Source: Leptospiraceae bacterium (GTDB lineage: Bacteria; Spirochaetota; Leptospiria; Leptospirales; Leptospiraceae). Taken from it: a stretch of 8,003 bases of DNA. The stretch lies in assembly GCA_027485405.1 (NCBI GenBank), contig JAIXRB010000215.1, forward strand, positions 1 to 8,003, written 5' to 3'. Each line of letters starts with the position of its first letter. The stretch's first letter is position 1. The notes beneath the pieces were generated by a model, which saw only the letters and a program-made list of their open reading frames with translations, was not told where the DNA came from and ran no database searches. A program made the translations under genes and the position numbers. Below, piece after piece: positions 1-6,809 of this stretch.

Positions 1-1316
1 ATCATAAACGATGTTGGGTTGTATCGAGAGGCAAAGAAAATTACAAACGAAAGAAAGAATCCCAAAGAAATCGCCAATTGTTCGTCGTAGATAAATCCAA
101 TCAAAAGGCATATCATTCCAACTGGAACAAACAGAGCAAAAAAGTACGTTCCTTCAAACTCGAATTGGGTTTGGTAAAAAGTCTTAGATACAATATATAT
201 GCTAGCAATCACCACCCAAAGAGTTATAAAGATGATCAGGTTACTCGAAAGGTCCGTTAGTTTCTTTGGTCGGTAATTGATGAGAAAAAATCCGATTATC
301 GCCACAAATACAGACTGGGAGATAAAGATAGAAGCTATAGAAGCTACATTGGCGCGAGTCGCAAAGCGATTCATCATCTCTAGTTTGAGTCGAACTGCCG
401 GAGTAACCACTTCCCCGCTTCGCAAGATCACTTCATTTGGTGCTATGCGACTTTTCTGCATAGGGACAGCTTCCGCCGCCTTTCGTCTGGCGCTCTGAGT
501 TTCCCCATCATTGTAAGCACAGGCCGGAAACGAATAGATATAGTAGAGCCCGATTCTTGAGACAGCCTTTAGCAAAAGAGGAGATACGTTTTTGATTTTG
601 TCTTCGGCAAGTTTTTGAAAAGCCTGGGAGATTGGTCCATCACCATAAACTTCAGACCTAGGGATCACCAGACTGCCGTCTACGGTGACTGGCGGATCCT
701 GGATTCCTAAGTTTCGAACCTTGGCTCCGACTTTGTTCAATTCTGATTCAAAAGGTAGAGGATCCTTCGTTACACAATACCTAGTAAAAACCAAGTTTGA
801 ATATTGTTGCACTAAGTTCTTAATTTTGTCTTTGCGCGGATAATCCAGAAGAGCTTGGATTTCTTCCGTTGTTCGATTTCTCCAGCGGGGAATTCGATCT
901 TTGATTAAACTTGCGCTTACTTTGGATTCAGAAGCAGATAGAAACCGCAATTGCTCCATGTCTTCAGCAAGATAAACCGAAATAATCTGAGTGAGTGCAC
1001 TATAGTCTTTATCAAAAGCAAAAGGTATATTTGAACTAGCTTTTGATTTTTCTAATTCTGTTTTTTGGGAATCTTCGTAAAATATTTCTTTGCTAGATTG
1101 AATCGTTTCAATCGCAATTTTTCCTTCTGCAAAAAGGCCATCAGGTTCTAGGTTTATCTTGGACTGACCAAAGAAAGGAATGGAAAGAACATAAGTAACT
1201 ATAATCAGAGTTAAACTTACACTGAGGATTTGAACCTTTCGAACAAAGGAAACTGGTCTTTCTCTGGTTAGAAAGTCAGTAAACCTGGACATACTATCTT
1301 CTACAAAGTTCTTCAT
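1..1316 (-). CDS. pgpH: 7TM-HD family membrane protein, PgpH/YqfF type (N-terminal 438 codons; cut by left edge)
   Basis: Reading leftwards from an ATG at 1316-1314, the frame stays open to the window border: 438 codons with no stop. The protein starts MKNFVEDSMSRF. It has one hydrophobic segment at about residues 28-49, then a large extracytoplasmic region (about 50-322), then further hydrophobic segments at about 325-347, 357-378, 388-409 and 413-430. This is the layout of 7TMR-HD proteins: one helix, an external 7TMR-HDED domain, a multi-helix membrane block and a cytoplasmic HD domain. The stretch at residues 276-305 (RRKAAEAVP, then PNEVILRSGEVVT) matches the conserved end of the external domain. 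The HD catalytic domain lies outside the window, so activity cannot be judged. Characterised relatives (Listeria PgpH) hydrolyse cyclic di-AMP; that function is inferred here. The ATG shares one base with the phoH stop (TAATG), which suggests coupled translation. A weak GAGAA lies upstream. PhoH next to this family is a common bacterial pairing and supports the call. Confidence 0.88.
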   Translation of the reverse strand, partial: MKNFVEDSMSRFTDFLTRERPVSFVRKVQILSVSLTLIIVTYVLSIPFFGQSKINLEPDGLFAEGKIAIETIQSSKEIFYEDSQKTELEKSKASSNIPFAFDKDYSALTQIISVYLAEDMEQLRFLSASESKVSASLIKDRIPRWRNRTTEEIQALLDYPRKDKIKNLVQQYSNLVFTRYCVTKDPLPFESELNKVGAKVRNLGIQDPPVTVDGSLVIPRSEVYGDGPISQAFQKLAEDKIKNVSPLLLKAVSRIGLYYIYSFPACAYNDGETQSARRKAAEAVPMQKSRIAPNEVILRSGEVVTPAVRLKLEMMNRFATRANVASIASIFISQSVFVAIIGFFLINYRPKKLTDLSSNLIIFITLWVVIASIYIVSKTFYQTQFEFEGTYFFALFVPVGMICLLIGFIYDEQLAISLGFFLSFVIFFASRYNPTSFM

Positions 1317-2314
1317 TATCTGTTCTCAAAAAGGCTTTCGCTTTCTTCAAAGCGACGAACAATTGCCTCTACGATAGGATGGCGGGTGATGTCCTCTCGC
1401 CCGAAGAAAATTGTTTCTATTCCTGAAATTCCACCTAATTTATGAACTGTTCTCTCAAGCCCTGACTTTCCCCTAGCCAAGTCGATTTGAGTCGCATCTC
1501 CCGAAACTGCCATTTTAGAGTTTTTTCCAAAACGAGTGAGAAACATCTTTAGTTGTGGAAGAGTGCAGTTTTGTGCTTCATCTAAAATGATAAAGGAATT
1601 GGATAGTGTTCGACCTCGCATAAAGGCTATGGGTGCAATTTCAATTTTGTTTACGGAGATGTAGTCCGATGTTTTTTCAAAACCGATGCATTCATGTAAT
1701 GCGTCGTATATGGGGCGAAGATACGGATTGATCTTTTGAGCTAGGTCACCAGGTAAAAACCCCAAGTTCTCCCCTGCTTCTACTGCTGGCCTGGTCAAAA
1801 CCAGACGTTCTACTTCGCCTGTCTGCATCATACGGCATGCTGTTGCTATGGATAAAAATGTCTTTCCCGTTCCGGCAGGCCCCATAGCAAACGTAATATG
1901 GTTTTTTTTAAGGCTTTCAATGAAATCTTCTTGGTTTTTGGTCTTTGGAAAAATGGGTTTTCCTTTGTAGGTTACTACAACTTTGTCCTTTGGTGACCAA
2001 TCATTCGAAAAACCTGAACTAGAATGAGGCTCTGAAGAGTTCACTCTTCCATTAGAACGCTTTTGAATAAAATAATCCAGATCAAAAATGGAGAAACCGG
2101 ACTTGTCTGGTCTTTTTCTGTAGTTTTCTTCGATTTTTGCGAAGTTATTCTCTACAGCGAGGACGTTTTCATCCTCTCCTCGAATGATTAGGGAACGCCC
2201 TCGGGGAATCAGTTTTACTAAGAATTTGCTCTCCCAGTGGGGTAGATTGGAATCGCCAATCCCGCACACTACTTCATAGAGACCATCTTCCGAAAAAGTA
2301 AAACTAGTTTCCAT
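1316..2314 (-). CDS. phoH: PhoH family ATPase (PhoH-like protein, PhoL/YbeZ type)
   Basis: A 332-residue protein, normal length for bacterial PhoH/YbeZ. Residues 1-65 form the usual N-terminal KH-like region, with GIGDSN at 18-23 and IIRGEDENV at 43-51. A variable linker follows. The PhoH ATPase domain spans about 120-325: Walker A GPAGTGKT at 145-152, TRPAVEAGENLGFLPGD at 174-190, Walker B IILDEAQN at 242-249, SGDATQID at 271-278, and REDITRHPIVEAIVRRF at 306-322. Family members are cytoplasmic ATPases linked to RNA metabolism and ribosome maturation, often beside ybeY. The exact biochemical role is poorly settled and is inferred here. The ATG at 2314 overlaps the aspS stop by one base (TAATG). 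No Shine-Dalgarno is visible upstream, so re-initiation by ribosomes finishing aspS is likely. Its own stop overlaps the start of the downstream 7TM-HD gene in the same way. All catalytic motifs are intact. Confidence 0.95.
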   Translation of the reverse strand: METSFTFSEDGLYEVVCGIGDSNLPHWESKFLVKLIPRGRSLIIRGEDENVLAVENNFAKIEENYRKRPDKSGFSIFDLDYFIQKRSNGRVNSSEPHSSSGFSNDWSPKDKVVVTYKGKPIFPKTKNQEDFIESLKKNHITFAMGPAGTGKTFLSIATACRMMQTGEVERLVLTRPAVEAGENLGFLPGDLAQKINPYLRPIYDALHECIGFEKTSDYISVNKIEIAPIAFMRGRTLSNSFIILDEAQNCTLPQLKMFLTRFGKNSKMAVSGDATQIDLARGKSGLERTVHKLGGISGIETIFFGREDITRHPIVEAIVRRFEESESLFENR

Positions 2315-4119
2315 TATACGATTGAAATTCGAAGTTTGAGCTCCTCCAATTGCTTGGAATCAACCGTTCCTGGAGCCTCGCTCATGAGACACTGTCCCTT
2401 TTGGGTTTTTGGGAAGGCGATGACATCTCGGATGGAAGTTCCCTTGGTTAGGAGCATTAGAATTCGATCCATTCCAAAGGCAATCCCTCCATGTGGGGGT
2501 GCACCGTACGAGAGTGCGTCGAGAAGAAAACCAAACTTTTCTTTGGCTTCCTCAGCCCCTATGCCAATAGCTTCAAAGACCAATGACTGGACTTCGCTCG
2601 AATGGATTCGAATGCTACCTCCTCCAATTTCAGTGCCGTTTAGAACCAAATCGTATGCCTTGGCTCGGAGTTTGGATAAATCTACGTCTTTCCCCGCTTT
2701 CCAATCTGCTAGCAGTGGTAAATCTTCTTCTTGGGGAGAAGTGAAGGGATGGTGGAGGAAAGTCCATTTTTTGGTTAGTTCATCAATCTCAAACATTGGG
2801 AAATCGATCACCCAATGGAAACTAAATTCGGACTTAGGAGGATCGTACTTGTCTGATAGGCGAAGCCGAAGTGCACCCAAGGATGCATTTACAATCTTTG
2901 CTTGGTTTGCTCCAAAAAAGAGCATATCTCCCTCTTTAGATCCTACACGTTCAGCTATTTTAGAAAGGATTTCTGGAGAAAAACGTTTTGTAATGGCCGA
3001 ATCCAGACCAGTGCTTGCATGCTTCATATAAGCAAGCCCCCCGGACCTGTAGTCTCGCTTGAGCCACTCCGTTAGGTCTTCAATTTCTTTTCTGGAAATG
3101 CCAGCTCCACCGGGAACTGCAATGGCTTTGACTACCCCCCCATTCTTAACTGCGTCCGTAAAAACGTTGAATTCGCTGTCTTTTACTAGATCAGAAACAT
3201 CGACCAATTTCATTCCAAATCGAATGTCTGGTTTATCGCTACCGTATTCTTCCATAGCCACCTTATATGGCATAGTTGGGAAAGGGGTCTCTATCTTTAA
3301 TTGGAACACCTTTTCTAGGGCAAATTTCCAAAGACCTTCCATTTCCCGCCGTATGTCTTCTTCTGTGACAAAGGAGAATTCTAGGTCGAGTTGAGTAAAC
3401 TCTGGTTGTCTGTCGGCTCTGAGGTCTTCGTCTCGGAAGCACTTAACAATTTGAAAATAGCGATCCATTCCTCCGACCATCAGAATTTGTTTGAAAATCT
3501 GAGGAGATTGAGGGAGGGCATAGAATTCGCCTTGATTGAGGCGAGACGGAACTAAAAAGTCCCTTGCGCCTTCAGGGGTGGATTTGTTCAGTACCGGTGT
3601 TTCGATTTCCAGAAAATGTTTAGAATCCAAGTACTCTCGTAAAGCAAATGATAGCTTATGCCTCATAACCAATCGTTCTTTGAGTTCATCGCGTCTCATA
3701 TCCAAATAACGGTATTTTAAACGAACTTCTTCGCCTGTAGGATCAAATTCATCTAGGGCAAACGGAGGTGTTTTGGAAGGGTTTATGATCTCCATCTTGT
3801 CTACAATCAACTCGTACTTTCCGTTGGCAAGCTTGGGGTTCACTGCCTCGGGAGCTCTATGGACTAACTTGCCTTTGACTGTGATAACAAACTCAGACCG
3901 AACTTTTTCAGCTTTGACAAAGTCATCGCCTAATACTTCTTTTCTTGCAACCACTTGCAGAATGCCAAACCGATCTCTCAAATCTATGAAGATAACTCCG
4001 CCTTGGTCTCTAAATCGAAATGCCCAGCCCGCGAGAAATATGGATTCTCCGAGTAAGTTTTCGGTGATTTGGTTTGTGTACTTTCTGTTTTTGTATTCTT
4101 CCTGGTTCCAAGTGTTCAA
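2314..4119 (-). CDS. aspS: aspartyl-tRNA synthetase, bacterial type, TTG start
   Basis: A 601-residue class II synthetase that attaches aspartate to tRNA-Asp in the cytoplasm. An OB-fold anticodon-binding domain covers about 1-115 (GWAFRFRDQG at 31-40, FIDLRDRFG at 44-52). The catalytic core begins near 135 with EEVRLKYRYLDMRR (130-143). It contains FLEIETPVL (motif 1, 169-177), the flipping-loop TPEGARDFLVPSR (181-193), QSPQIFKQ (204-211), motif 2 CFRDEDLRADRQPEFTQ (227-243, with R229) and motif 3 GGIAFGMDRILMLL (544-557, with R552). The bacterial GAD insertion lies at about 305-415. Length and motifs match full-length bacterial AspRS. No in-frame ATG lies between the upstream in-frame stop and the TTG at 4119, and the next Met is residue 109, after the OB fold. 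The TTG start is therefore well supported, with AAAGGA 8 nt upstream. The gene follows dnaB by 5 nt. Position 34 is Phe where E. coli has Asn; whether the enzyme discriminates against tRNA-Asn cannot be decided from this. Confidence 0.98.
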   Translation of the reverse strand: MNTWNQEEYKNRKYTNQITENLLGESIFLAGWAFRFRDQGGVIFIDLRDRFGILQVVARKEVLGDDFVKAEKVRSEFVITVKGKLVHRAPEAVNPKLANGKYELIVDKMEIINPSKTPPFALDEFDPTGEEVRLKYRYLDMRRDELKERLVMRHKLSFALREYLDSKHFLEIETPVLNKSTPEGARDFLVPSRLNQGEFYALPQSPQIFKQILMVGGMDRYFQIVKCFRDEDLRADRQPEFTQLDLEFSFVTEEDIRREMEGLWKFALEKVFQLKIETPFPTMPYKVAMEEYGSDKPDIRFGMKLVDVSDLVKDSEFNVFTDAVKNGGVVKAIAVPGGAGISRKEIEDLTEWLKRDYRSGGLAYMKHASTGLDSAITKRFSPEILSKIAERVGSKEGDMLFFGANQAKIVNASLGALRLRLSDKYDPPKSEFSFHWVIDFPMFEIDELTKKWTFLHHPFTSPQEEDLPLLADWKAGKDVDLSKLRAKAYDLVLNGTEIGGGSIRIHSSEVQSLVFEAIGIGAEEAKEKFGFLLDALSYGAPPHGGIAFGMDRILMLLTKGTSIRDVIAFPKTQKGQCLMSEAPGTVDSKQLEELKLRISIV

Positions 4120-4124
4120 TGGAT

Positions 4125-5489
4125 TTATCCTTTTACTGGTAGGTTGTCAAATTTACTTATTTTTGGATTAAAAATCAATTTTAAATCGCCCGTTGAACCG
4201 GCACGGTTTTTGGCTATAATGATCTCAGCAATGCCACGATTCTCCGGTAGTACATCTTCGGGAGCTTTTACGGCTTCTTCTCGGTAGATAAAGCAAACAA
4301 TGTCCGCATCTTGTTCGATAGCGCCTGATTCTCGCAAATCCGAGAGTTGGGGTCTTTGGTCTTTGGATCTAGTTTCGATGGATCGGTTCATCTGTGACAA
4401 TGCAATCACTGGGCAACCAGCCTCTCTTGCGATTTGTTTTAAACCCCGAGAAATGTTGGCTACTTCTTGTTGTCTACCACCCAAAGCGGCACGAGGGTCG
4501 TTCATCAATTGGAGATAATCTACTATGATTAGAGAGATTTCTTCAGTGGTTCTCAGCTGACGAATGCGAGCCGAAAATTCTTGGATGCTCAAAACTCCAG
4601 AGTCATCTATAAAAATGGGAGCTGTTGTCACTGTGGCAATAGCTTCTTTTAGAACATTGAAGTTTAGAGTTGAGATTGCTCCCGTTTTCATGGAATAAGA
4701 ATCAATGCGAGCTTCGGCACTCACAAGCTTCAAAAGCAATTCCAATCGACTCATCTCCAAAGAAAAGATAACAACGTTTTTTCGGTCTTTGATTGCTACA
4801 TTTGCGGCAATGTTCAACGCAAAGGTAGTTTTTCCATTCCCTGGTCTGGCGGCTAAAATCATAAGCTCGTGGGACTTAAGTCCAGTGGTTAGTTTGTCCA
4901 GTTCAGCATAATGAGTACGAAGCCCGGAAATGCCCCCACCGCCAAGCTGACTATTGCGAATCACATTTTGCAGGTATTCGATTAAAAGCTTGGAGTCATT
5001 TTCCACTCTTTGCAAGCCTTTGGATCTCTCCATTCGAGAGATGTCCATCAAAGACTGTTCTATAAAACTAAAGACTGTGTCGTTTTCGCCGGGCTCTGAT
5101 TTTACTTTATCAATTGCTAATTGAAGCGCTTCTGCATATCGTCTTCGGTCCGCCATACGCTTGACTCGACGAACATAGTAGTCCAGAGTTTGCGACGGCA
5201 CGGTGTCCCGAAGCAAGGTACTTAGATATTGCAATTCTTTGGGCTCGTCTTTGAAGAGTTGCCTTTCTCGCATTTGATTTGTTACGGTAAGAATGTCAAT
5301 TGCCACACCGTCTCGGATGAGATCTAGGACTGATTCAAAGGTGCGTTTATGGATGTCTAGGTAAAAGTCATTGGCCTTTAGGCCCATGTCTTCCTGACCA
5401 GAAACTCCTCTGGCGAGGAGATAGCTGATCAGGTTTTTTTCAGATTCGATCTCTTGCAATGGTTGTGTATTCATACTCATAGTTTCCAT
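4125..5489 (-). CDS. dnaB: replicative DNA helicase DnaB
   Basis: A 454-residue hexameric helicase that unwinds DNA ahead of the replication fork and recruits primase. The N-terminal DnaB domain covers about 10-115 (DFYLDIHKRTFESVLDLI at 41-58, AIDILTVTNQM at 63-73). A linker and RecA-like motor follow: Walker A ARPGNGKT (214-221), EMS (245-247), Walker B IIVDYLQLM (321-329), LKQIAREAGCPVIALSQMNR (350-369), QLSDLRESGAIEQDAD (381-396) and the C-terminal AKNRAG (426-431) with the presumed arginine finger R429. No intein interrupts the gene. The P-loop has Asn219 where many DnaB proteins have Met (S/A-M-G-K-T). Three nearby ATGs could start it: 5489 (Met1), 5480 (Met4) and 5474 (Met6). None has a strong Shine-Dalgarno. 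Met6 (MNTQPLQEIESEKN) resembles usual DnaB N-termini and has GGAA 9 nt upstream, so 5474 is a real alternative. A structured 66-nt gap precedes the gene. Confidence 0.96.
   Translation of the reverse strand: METMSMNTQPLQEIESEKNLISYLLARGVSGQEDMGLKANDFYLDIHKRTFESVLDLIRDGVAIDILTVTNQMRERQLFKDEPKELQYLSTLLRDTVPSQTLDYYVRRVKRMADRRRYAEALQLAIDKVKSEPGENDTVFSFIEQSLMDISRMERSKGLQRVENDSKLLIEYLQNVIRNSQLGGGGISGLRTHYAELDKLTTGLKSHELMILAARPGNGKTTFALNIAANVAIKDRKNVVIFSLEMSRLELLLKLVSAEARIDSYSMKTGAISTLNFNVLKEAIATVTTAPIFIDDSGVLSIQEFSARIRQLRTTEEISLIIVDYLQLMNDPRAALGGRQQEVANISRGLKQIAREAGCPVIALSQMNRSIETRSKDQRPQLSDLRESGAIEQDADIVCFIYREEAVKAPEDVLPENRGIAEIIIAKNRAGSTGDLKLIFNPKISKFDNLPVKG
4128..4133 (-). promoter_or_regulatory. 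aspS ribosome binding site inside the dnaB 3' end
   Basis: The minus strand reads AAAGGA in the last two sense codons of dnaB (Lys-Gly), followed by the TAA stop and then TTG at 4119. Spacing from AAAGGA to TTG is 8 nt. This site decides the non-ATG start of aspS and couples it to dnaB translation. Confidence 0.75.
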
Positions 5490-5504
5490 TCCAAGAGGTT
5501 CATT

Positions 5505-5525
5505 TTCGGAACTATTTATTCCGAA
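5505..5525 (-). other. perfect 7-bp inverted repeat in the rplI-dnaB gap
   Basis: On the minus strand TTCGGAA, a 7-nt spacer (TAAATAG), then TTCCGAA. The arms are perfectly complementary and end 15 nt before the first dnaB ATG. No T-tract follows (AAAATGAACC), so it is not a standard intrinsic terminator. It could be an mRNA hairpin near the dnaB start, an RNA processing site, or a dyad operator over an A+T-rich spacer. No transcription factor motif was recognised. Confidence 0.6.
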
Positions 5526-5533
5526 CGATAGAG

Positions 5534-5565
5534 AAAGACTCGCTCCACAGAGTCTCTAAGACTCT
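5534..5565 (-). other. three-arm, mutually exclusive hairpin region over the rplI stop codon
   Basis: On the minus strand, arm A (5565-5559, AGAGTCT) and arm B (5555-5549, AGACTCT) form a perfect 7-bp stem whose 3-nt loop is exactly the rplI TAG stop codon. Arm B can instead pair with arm C (5541-5536, GAGTCT) around an 8-nt loop, extendable by a G-T and an A-T pair. The two pairings exclude each other. A ribosome terminating on rplI would mask arm A and favour B:C. Only a short, interrupted pyrimidine run (TTCTCTATC) follows arm C, so a terminator role is weak. The complementarity is seen directly; any function is inferred. Confidence 0.45.
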
Positions 5566-6002
5566 CCAACTACCTTAACTAAGATGGTTGGGTTGATCCC
5601 TTCAGCGAGTTTGATTTTGATTTTAAACTCACCCAGAGATCGAATTGGGTCTTGGAGCTCGATCTTTCGTTTATCAACTTCGATTCCGGCTTTTTTCAAA
5701 AGCACCGAAATGTCGCCTGCGGTAACAGAGCCAAACAGCTTTTCTTTTTCGCCCACTTTTACTTTGGTTTCAAAAGACTTGCCTTCCAGTGAAAGAGCTA
5801 CGTCTTTCATAGATTTGGTTCTTTTCTCGCGCTTTAAGTCAGCCAATCGTTTTTGATGAACAACAGCCTTTGTATTGGAATCATTAGCTTTTACAGCCAG
5901 TTTGCGAGGGAAAAGGAAATTGCGAGCATAACCGTCCGCAACATCCTTAATGTCTCCTGCATCGCCAATGTTTACGATATCTTTTTGTAGAATTACTTTC
6001 AT
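5556..6002 (-). CDS. rplI: 50S ribosomal protein L9
   Basis: A 148-residue protein, standard length for L9, which binds 23S rRNA with its N-domain at the base of the L1 stalk. The N-domain (1-40) carries MKVILQKDIVNIGDAGDIKDV and the family signature GYARNFLFPRKLA at 24-36. A long charged helix follows (about 41-75). The C-domain holds KLFGSVT (89-95), then KIELQDPIRSLGEF (113-126) and a final beta strand ILVKVV. The ATG at 6002 is chosen because L9 proteins begin MKVIL and AGGA lies 8 nt upstream. The reading frame extends 30 codons further up, but that extension only retraces the end of rpsR out of frame. The gene starts 10 nt after rpsR. Its TAG stop lies in the loop of a short hairpin, described separately. 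Confidence 0.97.
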   Translation of the reverse strand: MKVILQKDIVNIGDAGDIKDVADGYARNFLFPRKLAVKANDSNTKAVVHQKRLADLKREKRTKSMKDVALSLEGKSFETKVKVGEKEKLFGSVTAGDISVLLKKAGIEVDKRKIELQDPIRSLGEFKIKIKLAEGINPTILVKVVGES

Positions 6003-6012
6003 ATCTGGATTC

Positions 6013-6357
6013 CTATAGTACCTTGAATGGAAGTAGTCCAATCGACCGTGCTTTACGAATCTCTCGAGCAAGTTGCCGTTGGTGTTTTGCACATGTACCT
6101 GTGATTCTGCGCGGAATGATCTTTCCTCGGTTTGTCACAAATCGTTCGATAATATCGACTCTTTTGTAATCCAAACCAGCTAACAAGGACTTGTCAGCGC
6201 AGAATTTGCATACTTTCTTCTTGTACTTGGCGTTTTTTCTGCCAAATTTGCCTTCGCCGTCTTTACCGCGAAAGCCACCTTTCTCGTCATCTTCCATGGA
6301 ATCTCCGGAAGAATCTCTAGAATCTAGTTTTGTATCGTCTTGTGATGATTCACTCAT
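6013..6357 (-). CDS. rpsR: 30S ribosomal protein S18, zinc-ribbon (C+) form with acidic N-terminal extension
   Basis: S18 pairs with S6 on the platform of the 30S subunit. The conserved core occupies residues 44-114: KYKKKVCKFC, DYKRVDIIERFVTNRGKIIPRRITGTC, KHQRQLAREIRKARSIGLLPF. Cys50, Cys53, Cys89 and His92 form a CxxC...CxxH set, typical of zinc-binding C+ variants of ribosomal proteins. From the ATG at 6357 the protein is 114 residues, longer than the usual 70-90. The extra N-terminus is rich in Ser, Asp, Glu and Gly and is probably disordered. Two starts are credible. 6357 has AGGT 6 nt upstream and lies 11 nt after ssb. 6297 (Met21, giving 94 residues) has GGAG 5 nt upstream. I list the longer form because it fits the tight operon spacing, but the shorter one is nearer family length. 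rplI follows after 10 nt. Confidence 0.93.
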   Translation of the reverse strand: MSESSQDDTKLDSRDSSGDSMEDDEKGGFRGKDGEGKFGRKNAKYKKKVCKFCADKSLLAGLDYKRVDIIERFVTNRGKIIPRRITGTCAKHQRQLAREIRKARSIGLLPFKVL

Positions 6358-6368
6358 TGGTTTACCTA

Positions 6369-6809
6369 TTAAAATGGAATTTCTTCGTCATCGCCTGATT
6401 GTGAGTAGTCCATCGGAATGTCTTCAGGCATTGAATCATTCGAAGTTGTGGATCTAGCGGTTCCACCGCCACCACCGGAGCTATTGGAGCCAAGAAATTG
6501 AAAGCTTTCGACATAGACTCGAACTTTGGATGCTTTTTTTCCGTCTGGAGCATCCCAAGATTGGAATTGAAGCCTTCCTTCCACTATCAATTGCTTGCCT
6601 TTAGAAGCATATTGTTTGAGGATTTCAGCTGATTTTCCCCAAGCAACGCAGTCGAAATAATGGGTTTCTTCTTTTTTCTCTCCGTTCGCCACATAAACTC
6701 TGTTATTAGCCAAAGAAAAGTTCGTTACAGAACTTCCTCCCACTGTTTTGAATTCTGGGTCTCGGGTGAGACGTCCCAATAGCAGGACTTTGTTGAGGTC
6801 GTTAGCCAT
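6369..6809 (-). CDS. ssb: single-stranded DNA-binding protein SSB
   Basis: A 146-residue SSB that coats single-stranded DNA in replication, repair and recombination. The OB fold spans about 1-107: NKVLLLGRLTRDPEF (6-20), TNFSLANN (29-36), THYFDCVAWGKSAE (49-62), KGKQLIVEGRLQFQSW (70-85), VRVYVESFQFLG (96-107). A Gly/Ser-rich flexible tail follows (108-122), then an acidic region. The C-terminus is DDEEIPF, a clear version of the DDDIPF tip that recruits partner proteins. I chose the ATG at 6809 (MANDLNKVLL). A TTG four codons upstream (6821) keeps the frame open but is less likely. The ATG overlaps the end of rpsF by 8 nt, so translation is probably coupled to S6. This is the usual place of ssb, between rpsF and rpsR. 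Confidence 0.97.
   Translation of the reverse strand: MANDLNKVLLLGRLTRDPEFKTVGGSSVTNFSLANNRVYVANGEKKEETHYFDCVAWGKSAEILKQYASKGKQLIVEGRLQFQSWDAPDGKKASKVRVYVESFQFLGSNSSGGGGGTARSTTSNDSMPEDIPMDYSQSGDDEEIPF

Noticed and set aside
78..498. Two short plus-strand frames in the first 500 bases
   Set aside because: They are antisense to the continuous minus-strand 7TM-HD coding frame and show no protein-like features.
2336..3031. 231-codon open frame on the plus strand
   Set aside because: It lies wholly antisense to the well-supported aspS gene. Its translation is Ser/Arg/Pro-rich and low in sense, typical of an antisense shadow.
3773..4171. 132-codon plus-strand frame across the dnaB-aspS junction
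   Set aside because: Antisense to aspS and the dnaB end, with no ribosome binding site and no recognisable domain.
6003..6092. 30-codon upstream extension of the rplI frame
   Set aside because: It overlaps the conserved end of rpsR out of frame. L9 proteins begin at MKVIL, and a Shine-Dalgarno precedes that ATG.
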